Below are positions 23,458 through 34,700 of a stretch of 64,000 nucleotides of DNA, piece after piece (positions within the stretch are counted from its first letter, which is position 1; each line of letters begins with the position of its first letter). The stretch covers positions 17,457-81,456 of the forward strand of contig JAAEAF010001910.1 of the NCBI GenBank assembly GCA_011037195.1. The letters run 5' to 3'. The notes under the pieces were generated by a model. The model was not told where the DNA came from. It was given only the letters and a program-made list of their open reading frames with translations, and made no database searches. The position numbers and the translations under genes were made by a program. The DNA is from Triatoma infestans (taxonomy: Eukaryota > Arthropoda > Insecta > Hemiptera > Reduviidae).

Positions 23458-26400
23458 TTAAATATCATCAAATAGACCTCTCGGAGGATTATTTCTATAA
23501 TCAGCATGAGATTCTGTTTGGTAGGCGGCAATTGGTTCAGATGCAGCTAATAAATTGGATGTAGAAGAGCTGTCTCTTAACATTCCACTACCTATTTGAG
23601 AAGAAGCAAACAACAAAACGAAATTTTAGACAATTTAGGGTGCAACGTTTATGGCTCGTTACAAGAGGTATATTATACCCTTACAACACGGGACTTCCTA
23701 AAAAGAATGGGAGTCGACCTTAAGAGTGACACTATAAGGTGGAAGCTATCATGGTTGACTCCCTAGGAACAATTAATTATCAAATCATATATATAGATTG
23801 ATTAGAACGCTGTTTCTAGCTTCGCAACATACTTGAGCAGCCTCTTCTGAATAATCGGTTAATAAAGTGAATTTATATTTCTATTTGAGCGTCAAGATTA
23901 ATAGAATTTGCACGAAAAATTAATACTTTACATACTGAAAATGAAGGCACATTGCCTGTAACTGATACGCATGCGGTTGCTAAGTAGGGAATCACCCACG
24001 TACAAAAAATGTTCAGAACTCGATAACTGTGAGCAGTGTGCAAACACGAATGTTATGTTTATCGTCGCAATAAATAAACGTTCCTGATTTTCCAAATTTA
24101 ATTTCCATTCGATTCGCCATATTTGAGATTCAATTTATTCGATCTTTAGAGATTAAAAGACCTAAAATCTTATCTCTTAATAATACTTTGCAAATGAAAG
24201 AAATATTTAATGGAATAACGTTACATAGGCTATATCTATGATTTTATCCGCAGTAGCATGCCATACTGTTTGGGTTACAATTTGATTGAAAAATACCTTA
24301 CTCTGAAGAAGGATGAAATCCAAAACCGGTCAGAACCAAAACAATGAGGCATGCTACGACGAATAAAATCACAGACGTCATCCAGCACAGCGGACTCAAT
24401 CACATATTCAACATAGGCTATACTTTATTTTCTTTTTTTTTGTTATGCCATACTAAAGCTTATATTCTATATCATTTATTAAATTAGATAATCGTTTAAA
24501 TCTTTAGATATTAATTCAATAATTCCTCAAAGTTAATTGATCAAATGAAGCTTTAAGTATCCTGGAGTAATAATAATTACACTTACTGATAATAACATCT
24601 GTGGGCACTGAAGGTTTAGGATTTCCAAATCGTTCATTGAACTCCCTTCTACGTTCGGCAGTTTCTTCAGATCTTTGTCGCTTTCTTTTTTCTACAATGT
24701 TTAATACACACGTTAATTATATGGAAGAAATATTAATTTTAAAATTTTGTAAATAATTAAAGTTTATGACCTCTATTAACAAGTTCTTTTCCTTCTTCAA
24801 CAAGCTCCGAAGTTAGTTCATCATCATCAAGAAATTGTTGAAAGCCAACTAGTGAGAGAAGACGTGAACCAAGACTGAAGTATGTAGCCAGACAAAAAGC
24901 TAACACTAACATCGGGAAGTAAATGTTGAAACCATCTGATATGATTGAAACGACATCCATATGTCCCATAACCTAAACAAACCAAAGATGCTATTAATTA
25001 TTTAATTATATCGATTGCAATTTTAGAATGTAAATAAAAGCCTTACCCACATTAGTTATGAAATTGATTTTCAAAGTCGTCAACCCAACTCTTACCAATT
25101 AAATTATATTTTCATTTCAAAAATTGGGTCATCCGACTAATTCGCAATTAAGTCATATATTAATAATGGTCAATAGTTCTGTAAAAGGGGAATTTAATAT
25201 AATGAAAAATAACAAAGGACATGAAATGCCTCCAAGTTCGTTGTTCCAATAAAGTTAAAAGTTACTGTTTATTTGTTATTTCTTTCTTTAGTAGCTTTAC
25301 AAATAAAATACGACCTGGGATATTTGAGGTATTTTCTTAATAAGTGTATTTTCATACTTAATATATGAATACATGTGAATATCTACCCTATTATATAAAA
25401 AGATTAGATAAAATCTGTGACAGTTTTATGTCAAGTTTTTTGGACAGTTTCTATCAGAAGCGCTGGAACGATTCCAGAGTTCCCAATAATAACAAGACCC
25501 CAGGAGCTGGCGATGCCGCCGAGTAAGGCAATATAATACAATATTATATATACATATACATATAGTTATTGTGAATCCATACACCATATATGGTAACCAT
25601 ACAGCTCACTGTTACCAGGTTTAGAATAAGGACTAAGGGCAACAATATTATACATCATTCATACTACAGATCATTTTGAAGATTTCGTCAATAGCAGGTA
25701 AGGTCAAGAGACAGCCAAATGTAGCTACGGCGCACCGTTTTCAAGATATAGAAAATTTAAAAAATACCCTTTCCCTTAGTTCCACTGTTTAAAAATAAAC
25801 AGAAAATAATGTTCTAGCTTCATGTGTTATATTTCATGCTACAGACCCTAAATACACACATTCACAAAGACACATACACAAACAATACACTCACAGGTAT
25901 ATGAGTCCTGGGGGCTTGCTGTTACTGGAAACACTCGGGAATCTGATTCAGAGGTTCCGACAGAAACACGGATATTCAAAAACATGACATAAAATCGTCA
26001 CAGATTTTATCTAATTAGATCATCAGATTTTATACAATTGGGTAGATAATCATTTGAATATTCATGAATAATTATGTTTGCACATACACATACTCAGATA
26101 GTCGTACGGACAGATACATAGATATACCTAAAGTATCCTAGGTCTTACTTAATATTATCCAAATTCTATCTACCCAATCAGCTTCAATGTACATCTTTGT
26201 CACTAACAGAAAATCAAACCATCCTACAGAAGAGAATGATATGATTAATGGATTAATTCAATGAAAGGTAAGGATTACCACTTCAAACAAGATAGAAGAA
26301 AGACTATTATGAGACAGAGATAGCTATAATTAATCTAGATAGACTATAAATTCAATTCAAAGTATTAAATACTTTAATAAGTTTTAAGGAATTACTTTAA

Positions 26401-29400
26401 ATTAAGGAATAAGGTTGTATCTATAATGCACTGCACTACATTAAAGAGTCATCCTGCAGGTTTTAGTGTACAACATAATTCCCCTCAATCAATAGAAATC
26501 TACCCTGTTTAACAAATACAAATAAAGGAGCCCATTCTCTTCTAAAACATTTTTCTAGTCGGGGAACCTCAAAGCAAGTTTTTCAAGGTAAAAACTCAAT
26601 TTCGAAAATTTGACCACTATCGAAAATCGTCTTATAGCAGCATGGGAAAATAAAAAAATAAAGAGAGATACACAACCTTGGTCAGTGAGGCTGCTTAAAT
26701 GAGTTGAGTTGCTGGGACACACAGCGTACTCATCAGTCACGAGGACATTGAAAGCAGACATTTAACGAGAAATATATATACACATAAATATAATATGTAT
26801 AGTCCTTATGTACATGTACAAAATGTTTTAGTGTGTAGACAACACATTTTCTGTGCGAGGGAGATTACATGAAAAAATTTATTCTAATTAGACATAGGTA
26901 ATTTCTTGGAACATAATCAAGTGTGTGTGTGTGGGGGGGGGGGATTTTAGCAATAATCATTACATTCAAAATCTGAAATGGACAAGTGTGATCTAATTCA
27001 TATATTATCAAAGGAGGAAAGAGAATCAGCCTTATTTGAATTTATATTTTTAGAATTTGATGTAATTTACCTGTGTATAATATGTTTCTGAAATTCGACG
27101 TTTGATAATATGACTATCCATGTGAATAAGACCAAGAAAGTTTAAGCACATTGGAGGTGTTAGTCTACAAAGCATCCTACAATAGAAGAAAATAGTATAA
27201 AAACAGGATGGATTGATGGAATGATGGATTCAGATAAAGAAACATTAGTAATAAACTTACATTCCAGAAAATATAAGACTATGTTCATCCGTCTGATGGT
27301 GCGGAGCTAAGTAGTAATAATTTAAGACTCTAATTTTTAATACAGTTGAGTAAGCGCAGAAACATAAATAAGCGATTATAATTGTAGACAGCACCTGAGA
27401 TTAAAAAAAAAAAAAAATTGTTTAGGCAGTTCAGGAACTGTTATACGATCATAATATTCACAGATTACCGACTACTAAAATAAATTCTAATATTACCTCT
27501 ATTGTAAAGTAGTCATAGTTTTCTCTGGCCAATCCCAGAAAAATTGCAAAAAGAGATAACACTGGACTTTTATTGAAAAATGTCACTTCCGACCATACAA
27601 CGGCCGTAGACAGGACGGCAGAAAGAATTGCAGCAGTTTGACAAACATAATCTTGAATCACACATCTCCAGTACCATTCTGTACAAATAAAATCACTTTC
27701 ATTGATAAACATTATTCAATATAACCCACACAAAGTAGATATAAAGAAGTTATGTAAAAAATAACAATACGTTTTCTTAGGGCGCTAATGGCCAAGGCAG
27801 TCGATGCGCCCAAAAAAAAAAAAATAATAATAAAAAAAAAACTACGTTTTCATAAAATTACCGAAAGTTGGAGAAAACAAGGGAGGAGTGTTACTGAAAG
27901 TGTGTTTAAATGTTCTGTCCCTACTGTGTCTATTTCTCTGTACATCTTCAAGTAATATGACCTTTTGAACAGCAAGGTGCCACTGAGTCTCACATCTTTT
28001 ACTAGTATGAAGGGCTTTTATCAACTGAAAAAAACAAGTACAAAAAAAAAAATATATATATGTATTCAAATCTTAGCTGAGCCAGTTTAGTCCCTTGACT
28101 GCCACATGATGCTGTATACTGATACTCTCTAGTGAGAGCGTTACAGTGGGCAACTGCTCCCCTCCAGTTAATCCAGTCCAGAATATCATTCATCATATTC
28201 ATTTATTACATTTTGCATTGAAGATTGTGAAGGTCCCAGTCTACTTGAATATAAGATTCTGTTTTAAATAAATTGTGATTTCTCCCACATAATTCTAGTT
28301 ATCTCAAATTATAAGGCTTTCAAACTAAGAGCGATTCAGCGGAATCAATTTTAAAACAAAGGCTGTCGAGCGCTGCTCGATTTTTAACTGTAATATTAGT
28401 TCAATTTAAATTTTGTAATAATTGTGGTTGAGTTCGCAGGGCTGGAAACCATCAGAGATTTTTTTAATGATAGCCTTTTTTTTTATTTTTATGGTCATCT
28501 AACAGTTTGGGGCGTTCATCCATCTTCAGGTGTCTTAATAAACAAGTGTGATATAACACACTTGCAAAGGGCAATATCAGTTTACTCTAGTAATTAAGGA
28601 TTTAATTAAAAAAATCCCCTGAAAAATATATAAATATATGAAACGTAAACTGATTCTGCTCAACGCAAGTCTGTGTTATCAGGCTGTTTATCAGCACAGC
28701 CTCGAAATGGGTGCTCGGACTACAAAATGAAGCAGAATATCATGGAAAAACTCTCTAATGACAAATTTAATACAACATTACCTTAATTGCAATGGAGGTT
28801 ATTATTAACAAGTTGGACGTTTTATAAAAAAAAAGCAAACCGCGCATAAGAATTTTTTCACTCCAAAAGGTAAGTCATCGGACCAACGAGATCGCAATAT
28901 TTGTTCTATGATTGCTCCGAATTATCAAAAATAATGGCTATATATTAAAAAGTGAAAATTATATTTTGATATACGATTGACTTTCGACTCACTCTAATAA
29001 ATAAATAAAATTAATATGTTAATTTTACTTACAATTATTTAGTAATCAATATATTAAGAAAATGATTTTTTTTTTTATACCTGCTTATGAATTCTCACTA
29101 ACGATTTAAGTGTCGGTGACACCATTGAATCTGCATGAGCTGCAGATGACTGCACTTTTGCTCTTTGGTTTAAGTGAAGAGGTATTTTATGAATTACTGT
29201 TTCCATTTCTGCATAGAGTGCATCTCTTGGACGGACACAAGACGCCATTGAATGCACAGTCTAATTAAGAATTAAATGATTATTACTGTGTATAAATAGT
29301 AACTATTTATTTCAATAAATTATAGATATAATGTTGAACATAAATAAAATTTTTAAATTGAAATGATTTAAGTACTGAATAGTATACGTTTTATTAAAAA

Positions 29401-30388
29401 CTTACTTCAAGAATATCTTCTAATGATTCCTCAGCTTCACATTTATCAGCAGATATTTTAGCCACCTTAAAATATGCTTTTTGTAATTTATATCCAGGAT
29501 TCGTGCTTAGCCAAAGATTTCGGGGGATTTCGACTAAAGCATAACCTAATAAACATACCAGCAATAGCAATCCCCAGGTATTACTAGCAGATGAAGCTAT
29601 TGCTTTCAGTTTTTGCCTAAAAATTTAAGTTTTAAAAATACAAATTTAATTTTATTATGAAAAATTTGAGACTGGTACTTACCCGTCCAACTGTAGTTCA
29701 GGCTTAACAGCTAGATATATAAGAAGAATACCACATATAAACAGATAAGATCCATAATAAATAGCATTGTCAACCAACGCAGATTTTAGTTTCCCTTGCA
29801 TTGTAAATTCACCAGCTTTAGCATAAGACTGCATCAATGGTAAAACCAACCTTGAAGCAAAATTATGAAATATTAAAATTCGTTTATTTAATAGTGACAC
29901 ATTTCAGTTCCCTTATGTCAACAGGACAATATGTTCTCCTGTATAAAGAATAAAAATATATAGTTTTTGCTCTTAGTTTATAATATTACCATGTAAGAAC
30001 TTGCGATGTCCAGTAAACAACTCTCCATAAATTTGGAAAAACATTTTCCGGTACATGGCTCCATGGAATTTTACAAATGGATGTATGATTTTCAAATTCA
30101 GTTACATTATTTTCTTGAGTGCATTGACGATATACAGTCTAAAAAATGAAAGCTTAGCTGAATTAATATAAAACACAATTTAAGAAATGATAATTACAAT
30201 ACTAAAAAACTTACTGAAGACACGTCAAGGGGAAGCACAAAGATGATGAGGAAGGAGAAATACCATGCAATAAGTACTGCAAACGTTACTAAGGCATTTT
30301 GTTTCCTGATATTACCATACTTATATAAAATAAATGATGCGAGGCAGAATGTCAGCACTACCTCTGTTATTAAAGGTCCTGCTGTCAT
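23458..30388 (-). CDS. LMBRD2: LMBR1 domain-containing protein 2 (LMBRD2)
   Basis: Polytopic membrane protein of the LMBR1/LIMR family, linked in other animals to receptor signalling and membrane trafficking. Exons in coding order: 30388-30215, 30138-29990, 29850-29683, 29616-29406, 29260-29081, 28024-27862, 27678-27497, 27394-27261, 27176-27071, 24972-24771, 24691-24587, 23591-23458. Phases join and total 1908 nt (635 aa plus stop). Family landmarks in order: an N-terminal membrane pair ending [123 protein letters not shown] basic tail ends GLFDDI. The donor after exon 10 is GTCATA, weaker than the rest but phase-correct. It lies 17 bases after the BBIP1 stop. Confidence 0.92.
24230..24425. 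repeat. Penelope-type terminal repeat pair with decayed hammerhead
   Basis: At 24303-24331 (+): CTGAAGA, A, helix II GGAT/ATCC, then AAAACCGGTC. The essential G of GAAA has become A. The tail GGCATGCTACGACGAATAAAATCACAGACGTCATCCAGCACAGCGG matches 52371-52415 of the complete element. A short inverted copy lies at 24240-24266 (GATTTTATCCGCAGTAGCATGCC). It sits in the last-but-one LMBRD2 intron. Confidence 0.6.
25376..26055. mobile_element. Inverted-repeat element (MITE-like) in LMBRD2 intron
   Basis: The left arm (about 25380-25515) and right arm (about 25895-26050) are inverted copies. The left arm reads AGATAAAATCTGTGACAGTTTTATGTCA, and the right arm ends TGACATAAAATCGTCACAGATTTTATCT. Homology extends inward through the segment beside GGGTCTTG/CAAGC and outward to ATCTACCC. 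The interior of about 380 bp has TA-rich microsatellites and no coding sequence. No duplicated target site was identified with confidence, and the superfamily is unknown. Confidence 0.6.
26540..26645. repeat. Dispersed AT-rich repeat fragment
   Basis: CGGGGAACCTCAAAG...GGTAAAAACTCAATTTCGAAAATTTGACC closely matches 42172-42231 in a GLE1 intron. This shows that one repeat family lies in both genes. Confidence 0.6.
28480..28745. repeat. Head-to-head Penelope-type terminal repeats, decayed
   Basis: On the minus strand 28502-28530 reads CCTGAAGATGGATGAACGCCCCAAAC, a hammerhead-like block with the G of GAAA lost. On + 28660-28735 reads CGCAAGTCTGTGTTATCAGGCTG...GACTACAAAATGAAGCAGAAT, like 5285-5375. 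The two arms face opposite ways. They lie in an LMBRD2 intron. Confidence 0.5.
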
Positions 30389-30405
30389 TTTGGATTTACT
30401 GAGAA

Positions 30406-30606
30406 TTATTTTTGTTGTTGCAACAATAGCTTTTCTTCTGCTTCTTTTTGCATTTTTTCTAATTTTTCAAGAGTAACCGATTTTAGTGGCATTAATTTTG
30501 GTTTACACAATATTAACCTATGATCATCTTCACGATGAATTACTCCTTTATTTGGAATAAGGGTTGGAATGTTTATAATACCACCTTCATTTGCTGCTTC
30601 TGCCAT
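30406..30606 (-). CDS. BBIP1: BBSome-interacting protein 1 homologue (BBIP1/BBIP10)
   Basis: A 66-codon single-exon gene. BBIP1 is the smallest BBSome subunit, needed for BBSome assembly and cilia in other animals. The diagnostic core LCKPKLMPLKSVTLEKLEKM is near-identical to the family signature. Before it lies PNKGVIHREDDH, matching the family's PKQGPLFVEDI segment. After it comes a short Glu/Lys/Gln helix ending QQQK and TAA. Length is typical for the short isoform. The start sits in CAAATGGCA; a short upstream ATG (ATGCCATCC) 10 bases earlier is out of frame. The LMBRD2 start codon follows after only 17 bases, with a possible splice acceptor (TTCTCAG) in that gap. Confidence 0.85.
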   Translation of the reverse strand: MAEAANEGGIINIPTLIPNKGVIHREDDHRLILCKPKLMPLKSVTLEKLEKMQKEAEEKLLLQQQK

Positions 30607-31784
30607 TTGGATGGCATCTATTGAGTTGGAACATTGACAAAATGATTAAGATGCAATTACCTTATGCAACTAAACCTTTTATCAGTTAAAATTAAATTAA
30701 GTAGTCATCTTAGAGAATTTCTAACACATTGCAGTATTTTCAAGCTTTATTACGGCTGTGTATGTTCATTAATTTCCTGCAAGTGGAATAGAGAAAATTA
30801 TATCTATTAACCAAGTTAAGTAGGTTACGATAACATTACATACACAATATCATGAATACAATGATTAATTTATTTTCTATATATTCAACAGAAACTATGA
30901 AATGTCATTAATATTATGAATAATTGCTAAAAAGTAACACCTTCTTAAAATCAAATATAAATAAAGTAAAACAAACCACAATGTTAACCTGCCCAGATGT
31001 AATACGCCACTCTACAATAAGAGTATGACTGAACTAACAGATGTCAAGATGTCTGGGAGTGAAGGGATGAGGTAATTTCTGTTAATCGAACAATCGATGA
31101 TAAAACAATGTTAACTTGTTTTGATTAGGGATGTTTCTGTGGTAAAATAAAAGAAATCAATCTTAAATGAAGATACGAGAACGTTAAGAAACCATAACAA
31201 TACAACCCATATTTTGTATACTGTTTATTGGTAATTTAATGAAACTGATCTTAAAAGACGTAAATCTAAACTTTATGAATTACTAACAGCCGAAGCATCT
31301 CTAGAGCATAATAGATTTAAGGTTTCTTCTAAAAATGTAGTTCAGTTTCTTTTCACCTTTAGTTTTATTAGTTTTCAACATTTTTTCGATGTCAATGTGA
31401 TTGTTAATTCTAATTTAATGAAAACTTCGACAAGAATTTTGTCACAGTGCACTTTCATTCTTAGGTTCGATCTTTAAAATAAAGTTTGTTAGCCGTTTAT
31501 TTCATTCTTGAAGTTATAATTGCCATTTGTGAGAAAATTATTACGTCAATGATTGCATGGGTAAATTCATATAATGTCGGTAGGTTAAGAGGTGCTGCCG
31601 CTGGACTAGAAGATCTTTAAACAATCAGTAAACAGAAGAAGTTATTAATTTATTTAAAAAACGTGTTTGTGCTTATTTTTCATTACTTAAAAACTGGACT
31701 TGTGAAAACATTTTTCGTTGTAATTAATAAATTTACCAGGAACATTTATGTTACACTTAAAAATCTTGAAATTTAATATTAAAA
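30607..31784. promoter_or_regulatory. Divergent intergenic region BBIP1-LMBRD2 / GLE1
   Basis: About 1.18 kb separates the BBIP1 start (minus) from the GLE1 start (+), so the promoters of both units lie here. It is AT-rich with no repeat or coding sequence recognised. A bidirectional promoter is possible but not shown. Confidence 0.45.
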
Positions 31785-34700
31785 ATGGTGAGTTTCTTCG
31801 TATATTCTCTGTTTTTCCAACTATTCTGAAATTTGATTGAGAAATTTGTTATTTTAAGGATGAAGATATTGATAAAACTGGTTATTCAAAACTTAAGACT
31901 GAAGCTTTATGTAAGGCTTTTAAGTATTGCACTAGAATTTCTGAAGTTACAATTGGTCCTGAAGCATGTCCATCTGAAACAGTAACAGAAAATGTGAATC
32001 AGGATTTAACATGTTCAAAAACAACAGTTCAGAGAAGGTCTCGCCGAAGTAGTGACGAATTTTCGGGTTGTGATTTTGGTTTAATATCTCAGAAAGATGT
32101 AGAAGAAGAAAGATTCTGTGCGAAGAAATTACTGGCTGAATTGAATAAATTCTGTGTTATTGATGGCCAGGTAAATTATAATTATTTATAATATAATCCT
32201 CTAAGATCTTTTAACACTTTCATTTTACCATATTTTCTTTAATGTGACTCCGGTTGCGTAGTGTTATTTTCTTATTAATGTAGAATTGTACGAAAAGATG
32301 TTGCCATGCATGTAAGACCAACAGCAATACAGATAAAGTATAAGCTGAATGATTAGTTGTCCATTGATCCACCTTAATTGGAGAAGATCGCCTAAAGATG
32401 CTTCTTGGAAGATTAGTAGGAAGTAAATTTAAAGAGAAAATATGATTAGGAGGATTAGGATAGAGTGAGTTACTGTAATGTTTGTTATACTTACCTGGAA
32501 TTTACTACGGAGTAGATGAATGGTTCTTGAGATTAGTATTGAATTGTAATAAGATTGGTTGGTTTTCAGTTCTATTCCAGAATTAAATTTGGGGCGAATA
32601 GTGTAATGTAAAGTCATCTTTGGCTTTGTAATGTCAATTTAGAGCGTTTGTAAGAAGTCTAAAAAGTTTGTTAAAGGTTTATTTAAGTCTACTAATGTCA
32701 GTCGCTTGTAAAAGTAAAGTTGGAGTAACCAAGATAGTCTAAGGGTTTATTGAGATCGACTGGATAGATGGCTTTTGTTCAGAATGAATACTATAATCTA
32801 GTAAGTACGTTCAGTGAGTATTTGTGAGACGGATACCAAGTTCGCTCCCAGGGGCCCCACTCCTGGATAAGTATTCTTAGATGTAAAAATAGGTTGTAAG
32901 GGGTAGAGTGTATTCTTGATCGAAAAGTTTGTTGAAGCTTGCCATATATTTTTGTATTACATGGGTTAGATGTTGAGTATTAGCATCTATTTGGTTGGGT
33001 ATTTTAAATGATGTTTGCAAGTTGATTTGAATATCAAGTATATTTTTTAAAGAGGTTCCAATCTATCGATTCGTAAATCAGTGATTTTCCAAGAGGAATG
33101 GTTTTATGTCGTTTATTCTGGATAGTATTATTGGTTATGGTCGAATGAAAGGTATTGTGTACGCTTCTATGTTGGTTGAAATGTATATGAGCAAACAATA
33201 AAATCGGGAAGTTAAAGTAAATGGGAAAGCAGGTGGTCTTTGAAGTAGCATAGTCTTACGCTCATAGTCATCTGAGATTGAATTAAAATGTAAAGGATGC
33301 AGCCTCGCGTTGGTTAGCAACGCGTCGGCCCTAGCGAGGTTACTTAGCGTTATAAAAGCCATCACAAATGACGTAGGATCCAGAAATGGGAAGTAGGAAA
33401 CACTGATTGGAGTTTATTAGAAATGTGTGGTTCCTTGAGATAGTTTTTAAGGCTGTAAGAGATTGGAAAAATGAGGCAGTATGTTGCGAATTAGAATAGC
33501 CATAAGATCTTCCGTCTTAACGGCCTGTAAAGTTTGTATCAATTAATATAAAATATGATCTGTTATTGAAATAAGCCTCATTGATAAAGGATATGTCAAT
33601 TCGTTTGTCATGAAGCTCTATGACCAGTTCTTGTTTATGTCTCTCATTCCACACGAAAGTAGTAAAGAGAGTGTTAGTAAGCGACATTAGCTTGGCAGGA
33701 AAGTAGACCGTTCATTAAGTTATGTGATTTGTAAAGGTTTTGAGGTTTCACCAAAAATTAATGAAATATAAAGTGGACTGCAAAATAATGAGCAACGATT
33801 TCTATATTTTGGTTTTAAAATTTCAAATCTCTTTTTTTCACATGACTTGTCAAAAATCAAATTTTACTGTAAAATATCGTTATAATCTGTGATATTGTTT
33901 TATAAGAAAAATATATGGTAATTGTTTACACACTTTTTAGATCAAGGTTTTTTGAGTACTATGTAACATATATAAAACATACAGACTCAAAAGTTTTCTA
34001 TCGCAATCATGCCAAATCTAGTCATCTTTTTATTGCATTTTTAAAAAATTATGTTTTTTTAATTGTTAATAGAGAATGAAATTTGCTAAAATAAAGAAAC
34101 GTCTTGAAAAAATTGAGTGCGCAAAGCAAGATGTTGAACGTTTGCTAGCCAAACAGGAAGCTAATGCTGTTACCCGTATGCAGGAAATACAGGAACAAGT
34201 TGAACAGATACAAAGTCAACTTTTATTTAAACAACAACAATTAGATTCTTCTACGTTTATTTCTGTTTGTATTCTTGTTTTATATATTCTAATTTCCTTA
34301 GGATTTTATTTATAACAATTATCTTAACTGTATATATGAACTAGAGGGATACTGCAAATAAAAAGATACAAGAGATTAAAAAACAAGAAGAAGAACAAAA
34401 GATAAAAGAAAAAAATCTTGAAAAGAAAAAGCTTTATGATCAAATTTACAAGAATGAAGTGGAATTTACAAACGCGTACAGTGAATTTCTGAATATTATT
34501 ACGTATGTCACATTCATTTTTTTAAATTTTTATTATTCAAAAAAATTATAATAATTAACAAAAGTAATAATTTTATTAAGATATTCATTTTATCAAAATA
34601 ATGTCTGCTTTTCAGAAATTTTAAGGACAAAAAACATTTAATAGCTTCCGATGTAGAATTAGCCACAAAAATTCATGGGAAATTCATTGCATTAATTGAT

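Noticed and set aside
30243..30476. Plus-strand 77-codon open frame
   Set aside because: It is the complement of LMBRD2 exon 1 and BBIP1, both recognised on the minus strand.
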